From: Thalassobius vesicularis
Lineage (GTDB): Bacteria > Pseudomonadota > Alphaproteobacteria > Rhodobacterales > Rhodobacteraceae
Length of the DNA stretch: 64,000 nt
Direction: 5' to 3'
Assembly (NCBI RefSeq): GCF_004799325.1
Contig: NZ_SSMD01000001.1
Span: 682,001 to 746,000, forward strand
Shown here: in pieces, positions 1 to 9,727 of the stretch
Layout of the letters: each line of letters begins with the position of its first letter
Numbering within the stretch: the stretch's first letter is position 1
The notes under the pieces: model-generated
Told to the model about the DNA's origin: nothing
Seen by the model: only the letters and a program-made list of their open reading frames with translations
Database searches by the model: none
Translations under genes and position numbers: made by a program

Positions 1-1323
1 AGCCAGTTGCTGACCCAGGCCGGGGTGACGCACAACGTCCTGAACGCCCGCCAGCACGAGCAGGAGGCCCAGATCGTGGCCGATGCCGGCAAGCTGGGCG
101 CCGTGACCATCGCCACCAACATGGCTGGCCGCGGGACGGACATCAAACTGGGCGGCAACGTCGAATTCAAGGTGATGGAGGCCATCGCCGCGAATCCCGA
201 AACTCACCCCGACGAAATCCGCGCGCAGATCGAAGAGCAGCACAAAGCCGACGAAGACGCGGTGAAAGCCGCCGGTGGCCTGTTCGTTCTGGCAACCGAA
301 CGTCACGAATCCCGCCGCATCGACAACCAGCTGCGCGGCCGCTCGGGCCGTCAGGGCGACCCGGGGCGCTCGTCGTTCTTCCTGTCGCTCGAAGACGACC
401 TGATGCGCATCTTTGGCTCGGAAAAGCTGGAGAAAGTGCTGTCTACCCTCGGCATGAAAGAGGGCGAGGCCATCGTCCACCCCTGGGTGAACAAGTCGCT
501 GGAACGCGCGCAGGGCAAGGTCGAAGGGCGCAACTTCGACATCCGTAAGCACCTGCTGAAGTTCGACGACGTGATGAACGAACAGCGCAAGGTGATCTTC
601 AAGCAGCGCCTTGAGATCATGGAAGCGGACGATCTGTCGGAAATCATCGGTGACATGCGTCACGAGGTGATCGGCGATCTGGTCGACGAATTCATGCCGC
701 CCAAGACCTATGCCGACCAGTGGAACGTTCAGGGCCTGTACGCCGCGCTTCTGGAAAAGCTGAACCTGGATAGCAAGGTCATCGACTGGGCCGCCGAAGA
801 AGGCGTCGACCCCGAAGAGATCATCGAGCGTATCGCGGACGCCGCGGACGAGCAGATGGTCGCCAAGACCGAAGCCTTCGGCGATGAAACCATGCGCATG
901 ATCGAAAAGCAGATCCTGCTGCAGACGATCGACTCCAAGTGGCGCGAACACCTGCTGACGCTGGAGCATCTGCGCTCGGTCGTGGGTTTCCGTGGCTATG
1001 CGCAGCGTGATCCGCTGAACGAGTACAAAAACGAAGCCTTCCAGCTGTTCGAGAACATGCTGAACTCGCTGCGCGAAGACGTCAGCCAGAAGCTGGGCCA
1101 GATCCGTCCGCTGACGGAAGAGGAACAGCGCACGATGATGGCCCAGATGGCTGCTCAGCAGGGTGTTCCCGTGCAGGCGTCGGACGACGAAGAACCTGCC
1201 GGCGACCCGGTCCCGGGGTTCGACGAAAACAACCCCGACACTTGGGGCAACCCCGGCCGGAACGAGGCCTGCCCCTGCGGGTCTGGCAAGAAGTTCAAGC
1301 ACTGCCACGGCCGTCTGGCCTGA
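1..1323 (+). CDS. secA: SecA preprotein translocase ATPase, C-terminal part (5' truncated by window)
   Basis: SecA is the ATP-driven motor that pushes unfolded preproteins through SecYEG. The frame is open from base 1, so only the last 440 residues are here; the family is about 900 long and the rest lies upstream. Visible are helicase motif V ([15 protein letters not shown]), motif VI (the [17 protein letters not shown] stretch near residue 112), the helical scaffold and wing region, and the C-terminal zinc-binding SEC-C tail [14 protein letters not shown], which binds SecB and phospholipid. The linker before the tail is acidic and proline-rich, as usual. A hairpin follows the stop. The identification is secure, and this is a core chromosomal gene, which matters for reading the plasmid-type module further right. 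Confidence 0.98.
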   Translation, partial: SQLLTQAGVTHNVLNARQHEQEAQIVADAGKLGAVTIATNMAGRGTDIKLGGNVEFKVMEAIAANPETHPDEIRAQIEEQHKADEDAVKAAGGLFVLATERHESRRIDNQLRGRSGRQGDPGRSSFFLSLEDDLMRIFGSEKLEKVLSTLGMKEGEAIVHPWVNKSLERAQGKVEGRNFDIRKHLLKFDDVMNEQRKVIFKQRLEIMEADDLSEIIGDMRHEVIGDLVDEFMPPKTYADQWNVQGLYAALLEKLNLDSKVIDWAAEEGVDPEEIIERIADAADEQMVAKTEAFGDETMRMIEKQILLQTIDSKWREHLLTLEHLRSVVGFRGYAQRDPLNEYKNEAFQLFENMLNSLREDVSQKLGQIRPLTEEEQRTMMAQMAAQQGVPVQASDDEEPAGDPVPGFDENNPDTWGNPGRNEACPCGSGKKFKHCHGRLA

Positions 1324-1337
1324 ACGCAATTCGGCGA

Positions 1338-1361
1338 AATCGGGCCTGAAATGGCCCGATT
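1338..1361 (+). terminator. Hairpin downstream of secA
   Basis: AATCGGGCC and GGCCCGATT form a 9-bp stem around a 6-nt loop, 15 bases after the secA stop. The run that follows is C/T mixed rather than a clean T tract, so this is a plausible but weak intrinsic terminator. Confidence 0.55.
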
Positions 1362-1438
1362 CACTCCCTTAGTGCGCCACAAGCACGCCATTTTTGATTG
1401 ACACATTCCCTTCAACCTGAGTTGGGTTGGAGGCAGAA

Positions 1439-2443
1439 ATGAACACGAAAAGAGCATCCAGCATCGCGTTGATGGTCGGCACCGTCGGCATCGCGCTTGG
1501 CTCGGGCTATTTCATGGAGCACAGCGCCCCCACGGTGTCGCCCAATGTCAAAGCCGCGCCGATTGTCGTGGCCGAGCTGCCGCAACAGCAGGCGCCCCAG
1601 GTGGCCGCGCTGGACAAGGTCGAGCTGACCGCCTCGCCGCTGCCCGAAATGCCTGTGGACATTTTCCAGCAGCTGAACATGCCGGAACGCCAGCCGATCC
1701 CCGTCGCCGTGACCGAACGCGAAATCATCGTTCCGCAGACCATGCCTGCCCAAAAGGGCTTTTCCTGCGAGATCACCATGGCGGCCGACGCGACCATCGC
1801 GGCGCTTGTGAATATTGAACTGCATGCCCCCTGCATGGCGAACACCCGCGTGACGCTGCATCATAATGGCCTGATGATCTCGGAAATGACCGACGATCAG
1901 GGCGAGCTTTTCGTGACCATCCCCGCCTTGACCGAGGCCGCCGTGTTCATGGCTGACTTGGGCGGCGGCAAGACCGCCAGCACGACCACCTCGGTGCCGT
2001 CGCTGCGGTTCTTTGATCGTGCTTTGGTGCAATGGAAGGGCAACGCGGGTCTGCGCCTGCACGCGATGGAATTCGGCGCGGGCTTCGACGACGAAGGCCA
2101 CGTCTGGGAAGAGCACGCAGGCTCTCTGGAAAAAACCGTGCACGGCCAGGGTGGATTCCTGACCCAGATGGGCGACCCCACGCTGCCCGAAAGCCTGCAG
2201 GCGCAGGTCTACACCTATCCGTCGGGCACCTCGGCCCGGACCGGCGACATCCTGCTCGAGATCGAAGCCGAAGTGACCAAGGCCAACTGCGGCCGTCAGG
2301 TCAACGCGCAATCCCTGCAAGTGTCCGAGGCAGGCAAGCCGCGCGTGCAGGATCTGGAACTGTCCATGCCGAATTGTGATGCCGTCGGTGACTTTCTGGT
2401 GTTGAAAAACGTGCTGGAAGACCTGAAAGTCGCTTCCAAGTGA
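1439..2443 (+). CDS. Hypothetical secreted or membrane-anchored protein downstream of secA
   Basis: The product has 334 residues. The ATG at 1439 is preferred over an in-frame TTG at 1427 because the GGAGG site (1429-1433) overlaps that upstream codon and is well placed for 1439. The N-terminus is basic (MNTKRASS) and followed by a hydrophobic segment (IALMVGTVGIALGSGYF), giving a signal peptide or single membrane anchor. A low-complexity Pro/Ala/Gln linker follows, then a globular part with several cysteines (SCEITM, HAPCMA, ANCGRQ, MPNCDA) that suits an oxidising periplasm. Similar proteins next to secA in Rhodobacterales are sometimes labelled 'translocase', but I see no translocase motif. 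The function is unknown. It probably shares a transcript with the next gene, 24 bases downstream. Confidence 0.8.
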   Translation: MNTKRASSIALMVGTVGIALGSGYFMEHSAPTVSPNVKAAPIVVAELPQQQAPQVAALDKVELTASPLPEMPVDIFQQLNMPERQPIPVAVTEREIIVPQTMPAQKGFSCEITMAADATIAALVNIELHAPCMANTRVTLHHNGLMISEMTDDQGELFVTIPALTEAAVFMADLGGGKTASTTTSVPSLRFFDRALVQWKGNAGLRLHAMEFGAGFDDEGHVWEEHAGSLEKTVHGQGGFLTQMGDPTLPESLQAQVYTYPSGTSARTGDILLEIEAEVTKANCGRQVNAQSLQVSEAGKPRVQDLELSMPNCDAVGDFLVLKNVLEDLKVASK

Positions 2444-2467
2444 TTTGACGGATCAGGATTGATTTTC

Positions 2468-4036
2468 ATGCAACCGGCCCGTGCGGTGATCTTCGCCGCA
2501 CTTTTTCTTTTGGGGTTTTCGACGGTCGCCCGTGCGCAGGACGTGACGCTTGTCTCGCCCGACGGCAAGGTCGAGATCAGCGGCAATCTGCTGGGGTTTG
2601 ATGGCGAATACTACCGCGTCGACACGGTTTACGGAGAGTTGACGGTCGATGGCTCTGGCGTGAATTGCGAGGGGCCGGCCTGCCCCAATCTGGAAGATTA
2701 CGTTGCCGAACTGGGCATCTCGGGCGAGGCGTCCGTGGGCAATGTCCTGCTGCCCGCCCTGATCGAGGCGTTTGCGCAGCGCGCCGGTCTGACGCTGAAA
2801 CGCCAGACGGTCTCGGACACGATGACGGCGTTCAATCTGACCGACCGCGCCACCGGCAAACTGCTGGGCATTTTCACCGTCCGCGCGACAAATACCGAAG
2901 AAGGCTTTGCCGACCTGCTGGCCAACGAGGCCGATATCGTCATGTCCATGCGCGAAGTGCGCGAAAACGAAACCAGCCTCGCGAAAGAGGCCGGTCTGGG
3001 TGACCTGACCGGGATCGGTCGCAGCCGGGTTCTGGCGCTGGATGCCTTCGTGCCCATCGTGGCGCCCGGAAACCCGCTGGCCAGCATCACGACGGCGCAG
3101 CTGTCCAAGGTGTTTGCCGGTCGGATCACCAACTGGTCCGAGCTGGGCGGCCCCGACGCGCCGATCACCGTCCACATGCGTGATGGTCAGTCCGGCATGC
3201 GTCAGGCGGCGGTTGACCGTCTGCTTGCCCCGATCGGGGCGGTGCCGGTTGCCGGTGCCAAAAGCCACCGCACCAACCGGGATTTGGCCGAGGCCGTCGC
3301 GGCGGACCCCTTCGGCATCGGACTGGCGGGCGAGTCCGAAACCCGCGAGGCGCGCGCCGTCCCTCTGAGCGGCAGTTGCGGTTTCAGCCTGCGGGCCGAG
3401 CGGAAGACGGTGAAAACCGAGGATTACCCCCTGACCGCGCCCATTTTCCTGTATCTGCCCGCGCGGCGCCTGCCGAAACTGGGGCGTGATTTCCTGACCT
3501 TTACCCGCAGCACGCCAGCGCAGCTGGTGGTCCGGCGGGCGGGGTATACCGATCAGGCCCCGGAATTGTTGGGGGTCGACCAGCAGGGCAACCGCTTCGT
3601 CAACGCCATCGCGCGCGCCGGGGACGAGATCACGCTGGACGACCTGCAGCGCATGGTTTCGGTCCTCATGCCGATGAAACGCCTGACCACGACCTTCCGG
3701 TTTGAGGCAGGCTCGGCCCGGCTGGATGCCCAATCCCGTTCCAACGTCGAGCAGTTGGCGCAGGCGGTGGAGGCCGGGCAATACGACACCCAACGGTTGC
3801 TGTTCGTGGGCTTCAGCGACGGTGAGGGGCCGGCGAGCGCCAATCAGGCCATCGCATTGCGCCGCGCCGAGGCCGTTCGCGAAGCGGTGATGGTCGCGGC
3901 GGAAACGGCGAATTTCGATCAGCTCAAACTGGACGTTGACGCGTTCGGAGAGGCAATGCCGATGGCCTGCGACGACAGCGCCTGGGGTCGTCAGGTTAAC
4001 CGCCGGGTCGAGGTCTGGGTTCAGCCGCTACAGTAA
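2468..4036 (+). CDS. Phosphate-type substrate-binding protein fused to OmpA-like domain
   Basis: The product has 522 residues. The ATG at 2468 is chosen because AGGA (2455-2458) lies 9 bases upstream; an in-frame TTG at 2459 is less likely. A signal peptide ends at VARA (residue 23). The middle resembles a PstS-like periplasmic binding protein, with the signature APGNPLASITTAQLSKVFAG followed by ITNWSELGG. The C-terminal third is an OmpA-like peptidoglycan-binding domain (FRFEAGSARLD, LFVGFSDGEG, NRRVEVWV). Such fusions are thought to hold a solute sensor or scavenger at the cell wall. No PstABC permease is nearby, so the ligand and role are inferred only. The last 9 bases overlap the 3' end of the convergent radC. 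Confidence 0.85.
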   Translation: MQPARAVIFAALFLLGFSTVARAQDVTLVSPDGKVEISGNLLGFDGEYYRVDTVYGELTVDGSGVNCEGPACPNLEDYVAELGISGEASVGNVLLPALIEAFAQRAGLTLKRQTVSDTMTAFNLTDRATGKLLGIFTVRATNTEEGFADLLANEADIVMSMREVRENETSLAKEAGLGDLTGIGRSRVLALDAFVPIVAPGNPLASITTAQLSKVFAGRITNWSELGGPDAPITVHMRDGQSGMRQAAVDRLLAPIGAVPVAGAKSHRTNRDLAEAVAADPFGIGLAGESETREARAVPLSGSCGFSLRAERKTVKTEDYPLTAPIFLYLPARRLPKLGRDFLTFTRSTPAQLVVRRAGYTDQAPELLGVDQQGNRFVNAIARAGDEITLDDLQRMVSVLMPMKRLTTTFRFEAGSARLDAQSRSNVEQLAQAVEAGQYDTQRLLFVGFSDGEGPASANQAIALRRAEAVREAVMVAAETANFDQLKLDVDAFGEAMPMACDDSAWGRQVNRRVEVWVQPLQ

Positions 4037-4789
4037 CCCCTCCGCCCGGAAACTCAGCTCGCGCGAGCGACCGATGATCAGGTGGTCGTGCAGCGTAATT
4101 CCCATGGTTTGACAGGCGTTGTGGATCTGGTTGGTCATGTCGATATCCGACTCGGACGGTGTCGGGTCGCCCGACGGATGGTTGTGCACCAGGATCAGCG
4201 CCGAAGCGTTCAGCTCCAGCACCCGTTTGATCACCTCGCGCGGGTAGACCGGGACGTGATCGACGGTGCCGCGCGCCTGTTCCTCGTCCGCGATCAGGAT
4301 GTTCTTGCGGTCCAGGAACAGAATGCGGAACTGCTCTGTCTCACGATGCGCCATCGAGGTGTGGCAATAGTCCAGCAGCGCGTCCCAGCTAGAGATCACC
4401 TGCTTGCGCAGCACCCGCGCGCGCGCCAGCCGGTGGGCGGCGGCCTCGATGATTTTCAGTTCGCAAATCACGGCCTCACCGACGCCTGAAACCTCCTCCA
4501 GCCGGGGTACAGGTGCCGAAACCACCCCGTTGAAATCCCCGAATCGGTCCAGCAGAGACCGCGCCAGCGGCTTCACGTCCTGGCGCGGAATGGCACGGAA
4601 TAGCACCAGTTCCAGCAGTTCGTAATCCGGCAATGCGCCCGCGCCGCCCGTCATGAACCGTTCGCGCAGACGTTTGCGGTGATCGCGGATGTAGGACGGC
4701 TGTTTCCCGGCCTTTTCCACGACCGCTTCATCAGGGTCGAAGGAAAACAGCGAAGGCATTTCCTGAAAAGAAGAGCGGAGCCGTGACAT
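4028..4789 (-). CDS. radC: RadC/JAMM-domain protein (DNA repair protein RadC family)
   Basis: The product has 253 residues, normal for the family. The N-terminal half carries a UPF0758 helix-hairpin-helix-like region (LEEVSGVGEAVICELK). The C-terminal half is a JAMM/MPN metalloprotease-like domain with the zinc motif HNHPSGDPTPSESD. RadC was named from a repair phenotype later assigned to another gene, so its real activity is unsettled. The gene converges on the OmpA-fusion gene with a 9-bp overlap of coding ends and lies 48 bases downstream of dnaJ in the same direction, so it may be read through from the heat-shock operon. Confidence 0.93.
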   Translation of the reverse strand: MSRLRSSFQEMPSLFSFDPDEAVVEKAGKQPSYIRDHRKRLRERFMTGGAGALPDYELLELVLFRAIPRQDVKPLARSLLDRFGDFNGVVSAPVPRLEEVSGVGEAVICELKIIEAAAHRLARARVLRKQVISSWDALLDYCHTSMAHRETEQFRILFLDRKNILIADEEQARGTVDHVPVYPREVIKRVLELNASALILVHNHPSGDPTPSESDIDMTNQIHNACQTMGITLHDHLIIGRSRELSFRAEGLL

Positions 4790-4837
4790 GTGCCAAGGCT
4801 CCGCCGATTCGCTTACAGAATGGTTAACGGTTTCCCG

Positions 4838-5983
4838 TCAGCTCTTCATGCTGTCCCAGAAACCACGCACTTTCTTGAAGAAAGAGGAGCTTTCGGGGTT
4901 GTTTTCGTCGCTCAGCTTTTCGAACTCGCGCAGCAATTCCTTCTGGCGCGAGCTGAGGTTGACCGGGGTTTCCACGGCCAGCTCGATGAACATGTCGCCG
5001 ACACCGCCGCCGCGCAGGGCAGGCATCCCCTTGCTGCGCAGGCGCATCTGGCGACCCGATTGGCTGCCCGAGGGGATTTTCACGCGCGAGCGGCCGCCGT
5101 CGATGGTGGGCACCTCGATGTCGCCGCCCAGCGCGGCCGTGGTCATGCTGACGGGCACGCGGCAGAACAGGTTGGTTTCCTCGCGCTCGAACAGTTCGTG
5201 CCGGGTCACCTCGATAAAGATGTACAGATCGCCCGAGGGTCCGCCACGCATCCCGGCCTCGCCTTCGCCGGTCAGGCGGATGCGGGTGCCGGTTTCGACG
5301 CCGGCGGGGATGTTCACGCTCAGCGCGCGATCCTTGTGGATACGGCCGTGGCCGTTACAGGCGCGGCACGGGTTCTTGACGATTTGGCCAGCCCCGGCGC
5401 AGGTCGGACAGGTGCGTTCAACGGTGAAAAAGCCCTGCTGTGCGCGCACCTTGCCCATACCCGAGCAGGTGGGGCAGGTGGTCGGCTCGGACCCGCCCTC
5501 GGCGCCGGTGCCGCTGCATTCGCCGCACGCGACCGAGGTCGGCACGTTGATGGTTTTCTGCGCGCCGGTGAACGCCTCTTCCAGCGTCACGCGCAGGTTA
5601 TAGCGCAGGTCCGCCCCGCGCGAGGCGCGCTGACGGCCACCGCCACGTTGGCCCATGAAATCGCCGAACAGGTCGTCGAACACGTCCGAGAAGGCGCTGG
5701 AGAAATCGCCCTGGCCGCCGCGGAAACCGCCGCCGGGATGACCGCCGCCCATGCCGCCTTCGAATGCTGCATGACCGAAGCGGTCATAGGCGGCTTTCTT
5801 GTCGGCGTCTTTCAGGCAGTCGTAGGCTTCGTTGACTTCCTTGAACTGGTTTTCAGCTTCAGGGTTGTCGGCGTTCCGGTCGGGGTGCAGCTCTTTGGCC
5901 TTCTTGCGATAGGCCTTCTTGATCTCGTCGGCAGAGGCACCCTTGGAAACGCCAAGCACATCGTAATAGTCACGTTTGGACAT
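4838..5983 (-). CDS. dnaJ: Chaperone DnaJ (Hsp40)
   Basis: DnaJ delivers unfolded clients to DnaK and stimulates its ATPase. The 381-residue product is full length. It has the J domain at the N-terminus ([17 protein letters not shown], with the HPD motif in [12 protein letters not shown]), a Gly/Phe-rich linker (residues ~75-105), four zinc-finger repeats ([32 protein letters not shown]) and the C-terminal substrate-binding domain. It follows dnaK on the minus strand with a 72-bp gap that holds a strong hairpin, and is probably expressed from the RpoH promoter upstream of dnaK. Confidence 0.98.
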   Translation of the reverse strand: MSKRDYYDVLGVSKGASADEIKKAYRKKAKELHPDRNADNPEAENQFKEVNEAYDCLKDADKKAAYDRFGHAAFEGGMGGGHPGGGFRGGQGDFSSAFSDVFDDLFGDFMGQRGGGRQRASRGADLRYNLRVTLEEAFTGAQKTINVPTSVACGECSGTGAEGGSEPTTCPTCSGMGKVRAQQGFFTVERTCPTCAGAGQIVKNPCRACNGHGRIHKDRALSVNIPAGVETGTRIRLTGEGEAGMRGGPSGDLYIFIEVTRHELFEREETNLFCRVPVSMTTAALGGDIEVPTIDGGRSRVKIPSGSQSGRQMRLRSKGMPALRGGGVGDMFIELAVETPVNLSSRQKELLREFEKLSDENNPESSSFFKKVRGFWDSMKS

Positions 5984-6009
5984 TGGGTATTCCCCTTTCA
6001 GGAACGATT

Positions 6010-6036
6010 GGGGCCGGTCCGGTCAGGACCGGCCCC
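6010..6036 (-). other. Intercistronic dnaK-dnaJ hairpin
   Basis: GGGGCCGGTCC and GGACCGGCCCC form an 11-bp stem with a 5-nt loop between dnaK and dnaJ. No T tract follows on the minus strand. It is more likely to be an RNA-stabilising or partly attenuating element that lowers DnaJ relative to DnaK than a full terminator. Confidence 0.6.
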
Positions 6037-6055
6037 CAGAGGTTCCGACGGACGC

Positions 6056-7972
6056 TTACTTGCGCTTGTCTTCGCCAAGGTCCTCGAAGTCGGCGTCGAC
6101 GATGTCATCGTCGTCACGGCGCGCATCGGCTGCTGCCGGTTCGTCCGCGTCGCCTTCTTGGCTGGCCTTGTAGATCGCTTCGCCCAGTTTCATGGCCGCT
6201 TCGGTCACGTTCTGGATGCCCGACTTGATCTTGTCAGCCTTGACGTTGTCCTTGTCCAGATCGTCCTTCAGGGCCGCGATGGCCAGCTCGATCGCTTCGA
6301 CGGTGGTCGGGTCGACCTTGTCACCGTGTTCTTCGATCGACTTCTCGGTCGAGTGGATCAGGCTTTCGGCCTGGTTGCGGGCTTCGATCAGCTCGCGGCG
6401 CGCCTTGTCCGACTCGGCGTTGTCCTCGGCGTCCTTGACCATCTTTTCGATGTCTTCGTCCGACAGACCGCCCGAGGCCTGGATCGTGATGTTCTGGGTC
6501 TTGCCGGTGCCCTTGTCCTTGGCGCCGACCGAGACGATGCCGTTGGCGTCGATGTCAAAGGTCACTTCGATCTGGGGCATACCGCGCGGTGCCGGCGGGA
6601 TGTCTTCCAGGTTGAACTGGCCCAGGATCTTGTTGTCGGCGGCCATTTCACGCTCGCCTTGGAACACGCGGATGGTCACGGCCGACTGGTTGTCCTCGGC
6701 GGTCGAGAAGACCTGCGATTTCTTGGTCGGGATCGTGGTGTTGCGGTCGATCAGGCGGGTGAACACGCCACCCAGCGTTTCGATGCCCAGCGACAGCGGG
6801 GTCACGTCCAGCAGGACCACGTCCTTGACGTCGCCTTGCAGAACACCGGCCTGAATGGCAGCGCCCATGGCGACCACTTCGTCTGGGTTCACGCCTTTGT
6901 GGGGCTCTTTGCCGAAGAACTTGGTGACCTCTTCGATGACTTTCGGCATCCGGGTCATACCGCCGACCAGAACGACCTCGTCAATGTCCGAGGTGGTCAA
7001 GCCAGCATCCTTCAGCGCGGCCTGGCAGGGCTTCAGCGAGGCCTTGATCAGGTCGCCAACCAGCGATTCCAGCTTGGCGCGGGTCAGTTTCATGACCATG
7101 TGCAGCGGTGCGCCCGATTTCGGGTCCATCGCGATGAACGGCTGGTTGATCTCGGTCTGTTGCGACGAGGACAGCTCGATCTTGGCCTTTTCAGCGGCTT
7201 CCTTCAGACGCTGCAGGGCCATCTTGTCCTTGGTCAGGTCGGCGCCATGCTCTTTCTTGAACTCGTCCGCCAGGTAGTTGACGATCCGCATGTCGAAATC
7301 TTCGCCACCCAGGAAGGTGTCGCCGTTGGTCGATTTGACCTCGAACAGGCCGTCGTCGATTTCCAGGATGGTCACGTCGAAGGTACCGCCACCAAGGTCA
7401 TAAACCGCGATGGTGTGGGTGTCTTCCTTGTCCAGACCATAGGCCAGTGCGGCTGCGGTCGGTTCGTTGATGATACGCAGAACTTCCAGACCGGCGATCT
7501 TGCCGGCGTCCTTGGTGGCCTGACGCTGGGCGTCGTTGAAATAGGCCGGAACGGTGATGACGGCCTGCTTGACCTCTTCACCCAGGTACGATTCCGCGGT
7601 TTCTTTCATCTTGCCCAGGATGAAGGCCGAGATTTGCGCCGGGCTGTATTTCTCGCCCTTGGCTTCGACCCATGCATCGCCGTTGCCGCCATCGACGACA
7701 GCAAAGGGCAGGTTTTTCTTGTCTTTCGCCAGGTGCGCGTCATCCGCACGGCGGCCGATCAGGCGCTTCACGCCGAAAATGGTGTTCGAGGCGTTGGTGA
7801 CGGCCTGACGCTTGGCGGCCTGGCCGACAAGGCGCTCGTCATCCGTGAACGCGACGATCGAGGGGGTGGTACGCGCACCCTCGGAGTTTTCGATAACTTT
7901 GGGCTGAGCACCATCCATGATGGCGACGCAGCTGTTGGTGGTTCCCAGGTCAATACCAATGACTTTGGCCAT
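6056..7972 (-). CDS. dnaK: Molecular chaperone DnaK (Hsp70)
   Basis: DnaK is the ATP-dependent Hsp70 that binds exposed hydrophobic peptides together with DnaJ and GrpE. The product is full length at 638 residues. It has the N-terminal phosphate-1 motif ([16 protein letters not shown]), the phosphate-2 motif ([15 protein letters not shown]), the adenosine region ([13 protein letters not shown]), the interdomain linker ([20 protein letters not shown]) and the acidic C-terminal tail ending EDLGEDKRK. The start is the ATG at 7972. A perfect alphaproteobacterial RpoH promoter lies about 110 bases upstream. The 1100-codon open frame on the opposite strand is a codon-bias shadow. Confidence 0.99.
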   Translation of the reverse strand: MAKVIGIDLGTTNSCVAIMDGAQPKVIENSEGARTTPSIVAFTDDERLVGQAAKRQAVTNASNTIFGVKRLIGRRADDAHLAKDKKNLPFAVVDGGNGDAWVEAKGEKYSPAQISAFILGKMKETAESYLGEEVKQAVITVPAYFNDAQRQATKDAGKIAGLEVLRIINEPTAAALAYGLDKEDTHTIAVYDLGGGTFDVTILEIDDGLFEVKSTNGDTFLGGEDFDMRIVNYLADEFKKEHGADLTKDKMALQRLKEAAEKAKIELSSSQQTEINQPFIAMDPKSGAPLHMVMKLTRAKLESLVGDLIKASLKPCQAALKDAGLTTSDIDEVVLVGGMTRMPKVIEEVTKFFGKEPHKGVNPDEVVAMGAAIQAGVLQGDVKDVVLLDVTPLSLGIETLGGVFTRLIDRNTTIPTKKSQVFSTAEDNQSAVTIRVFQGEREMAADNKILGQFNLEDIPPAPRGMPQIEVTFDIDANGIVSVGAKDKGTGKTQNITIQASGGLSDEDIEKMVKDAEDNAESDKARRELIEARNQAESLIHSTEKSIEEHGDKVDPTTVEAIELAIAALKDDLDKDNVKADKIKSGIQNVTEAAMKLGEAIYKASQEGDADEPAAADARRDDDDIVDADFEDLGEDKRK

Positions 7973-8083
7973 GTCTTCGATCCCTTCTTACTCAAGGCGA
8001 TTGCACGAGGCGTGGACCCGTTTTGGCATCCGGCCCCGATCCTGTTTAGCGGTGTTCCGGGTTGGGTTCACCGCGCTTCCCGG

Positions 8084-8115
8084 CGTATATAAGGAGGGGT
8101 TTTGAACCCTGCAAG
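8084..8115 (-). promoter_or_regulatory. RpoH (sigma-32) promoter of dnaKJ
   Basis: On the minus strand CTTG (8112-8115) is followed by an 18-bp spacer and CTTATATACG (8084-8093). This matches the alphaproteobacterial sigma-32 consensus CTTG-N17/18-CYTATNTNNG at every fixed position. Transcription would start near 8076, giving dnaK a leader of about 100 nt. The element lies within the divergent upstream region of the AlkB-like gene. Confidence 0.88.
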
Positions 8116-8170
8116 CGTTGCCACGCAGCGGATTTTAGGAATCCGGGGATTTTGCACCAAGAGGGACGGG

Positions 8171-8773
8171 ATGGAACGGCTACATCTCAGAGGGTTCCAG
8201 ATATTGCGCGGCGCGCTGGATCGCCCCGCACAAGAGGCGCTGGTCGAGGATTTGCGAGGGGTGATCCGCGCCGCGCCGCTGTTTTCCCCGCTGACGCCCT
8301 ATGGCAAGCCGATGACGGTGCGGATGACCTCGGCCGGACGGTATGGCTGGTACGCCGACCGGCGCGGCTATCGGTATGAACGCAAGCACCCCTCGGGCGT
8401 GGACTGGCCGCAGATCCCCGAGGCGATCCTGAACTTGTGGCGGCAGCAGGTCAGTGATCAGCGCGACCCGGATTGCTGTCTGATCAACTTCTACGGCGAG
8501 GGCGCCCGGATGGGCATGCATCAGGACCGGGACGAGGCTGATTTCTCGTGGCCCGTTCTGTCGATCTCATTGGGGGACGACGGGCAGTTCCGCATCGGCA
8601 ACGCCACACGCGGCGGCACGACCGAGAGCATCTGGCTGGCGTCCGGCGATGTCGTGGTGATGGGCGGTCAGGCGCGGCTGACCTATCACGGGGTGGATCG
8701 GATCCGCTTCGGCTCCTCCAGCCTGTTGCCCAATGGCGGACGGATCAACCTGACCTGCCGGGTGGTGGATTAG
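8171..8773 (+). CDS. alkB: AlkB-like Fe(II)/2-oxoglutarate-dependent dioxygenase
   Basis: This enzyme family oxidatively removes alkyl groups from damaged DNA or RNA bases. The product has 200 residues from the ATG at 8171 (MERLHLRGFQI), which follows GAGGGACGGG and matches the usual N-terminus of the family. An in-frame TTG at 8102 has a GGAGG nearby but would add 23 unrelated residues and overlap the RpoH promoter. Visible are the metal motif HQDRDEADFSWPVLSISLGDD (HxD), the distal metal histidine in TYHGVDRIRFGSS with the 2-oxoglutarate-binding arginines, and NLTCRVVD at the end. It converges on the ABC permease with 4 bp of overlap. Confidence 0.92.
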   Translation: MERLHLRGFQILRGALDRPAQEALVEDLRGVIRAAPLFSPLTPYGKPMTVRMTSAGRYGWYADRRGYRYERKHPSGVDWPQIPEAILNLWRQQVSDQRDPDCCLINFYGEGARMGMHQDRDEADFSWPVLSISLGDDGQFRIGNATRGGTTESIWLASGDVVVMGGQARLTYHGVDRIRFGSSSLLPNGGRINLTCRVVD

Positions 8774-9591
8774 CGTCGCGCGCTCCAACTGACCGAGGAA
8801 TGACGGCGCGTATAGAACTCGCCCATCAGCCCGATCATCAGGAACACCAGCCCGAAATACAGCGGATACGTGGCCGAGGTGTTGCGCGGCACATAGTCCA
8901 GAAACACGTCCCCGCGCGCTTGGTCGATGCAGTGAAACAGCGGGTTCCAGCTGAACAGGTGCAGCATGAACGGCGGCAGCGAGTTGGCGACGAACATCTT
9001 ACCCGAGGCGATCATGTTCGCCCGCTGATACACCATCGTGATGATCCGCACCGGGGTGGGGAACCACGGCTTGGCCGCCAGCAGGACCATGCCGATGCTA
9101 AGGCCGGAAAACCACGCCAGCATCAGCATCCCGAACGCGCCGGCGGGGTCGTGAATGGTGAACTGGTTGAAGCCCACGTAGTAGACGAACAGGATAACGA
9201 ACAGCGACAGGACCTGGATGTACAGCGCACTCAGTGCGGCCGAGGCGATGGCGATGAACGTCGTCATCGGCGCGTGCAACATCATCGGAGAGGTCGGCCC
9301 CTCGGACCCGACAACGGCGCCCAGCGTCTTAATCTGGGTCATGTACAGGAACACGCCCGACATCAGGTACAGCAGGAAATCCCCGCGAATGGCCGTCTTC
9401 CGCAGTCCCAGAACCGAGAACATGATGTAGAAGGCCATCACGAAAATGATGACCTGCAGCATGTTCATGAACAGCGACATGAACGCGTTGCCATGCGTCT
9501 TGCGGATCGAGCGGGCGATGGAATGGTAAATCAGCTCGGCAATCGTGAATGCCGAGGTCAGAGCCGATGTTCGCCTTTTTAGTTGGAACAT
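8770..9591 (-). CDS. ABC-2 type polysaccharide/polyol-phosphate export permease
   Basis: The 273-residue integral membrane protein has about six hydrophobic helices (for example MLQVIIFVMAFYIMFSVLGL, residues ~44-63, and PLYFGLVFLMIGLMGEFYT near the end). It resembles KpsM/Wzm-type permeases that export capsule, O-antigen or teichoic-type polymers through the inner membrane. The SWNPLFHCIDQAR segment is typical of ABC-2 exporters. The ATPase subunit (KpsT/Wzt) and a KpsE-like partner are not in the window, so the permease looks orphaned here. It is divergent from cysQ across a 136-bp gap. Confidence 0.87.
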   Translation of the reverse strand: MFQLKRRTSALTSAFTIAELIYHSIARSIRKTHGNAFMSLFMNMLQVIIFVMAFYIMFSVLGLRKTAIRGDFLLYLMSGVFLYMTQIKTLGAVVGSEGPTSPMMLHAPMTTFIAIASAALSALYIQVLSLFVILFVYYVGFNQFTIHDPAGAFGMLMLAWFSGLSIGMVLLAAKPWFPTPVRIITMVYQRANMIASGKMFVANSLPPFMLHLFSWNPLFHCIDQARGDVFLDYVPRNTSATYPLYFGLVFLMIGLMGEFYTRRHSSVSWSARR

Positions 9592-9727
9592 GTCCGTGCC
9601 GATCTGCCGTTTTGAGGATTTTTCGCACGGAATTCTTGCCGTTCCGTTATCGGTTCACCATAAGGGGAACGACGCCGATAATCAACAAAACCTGCGATTG
9701 CGCAGTCCCCATATTAGGACGAAGACC

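Noticed and set aside
4790-8092. A 1100-codon open frame on the plus strand opposite dnaJ and dnaK
   Set aside because: It is an antisense shadow of two well-recognised chaperone genes, caused by GC-rich codon bias; the translation is low-complexity V/G/L/D with no domain.
8102-8170. Alternative TTG start of the AlkB-like gene with a GGAGG close by
   Set aside because: The extension has no family resemblance and would place the start over the dnaK RpoH promoter; the ATG at 8171 fits the family N-terminus.
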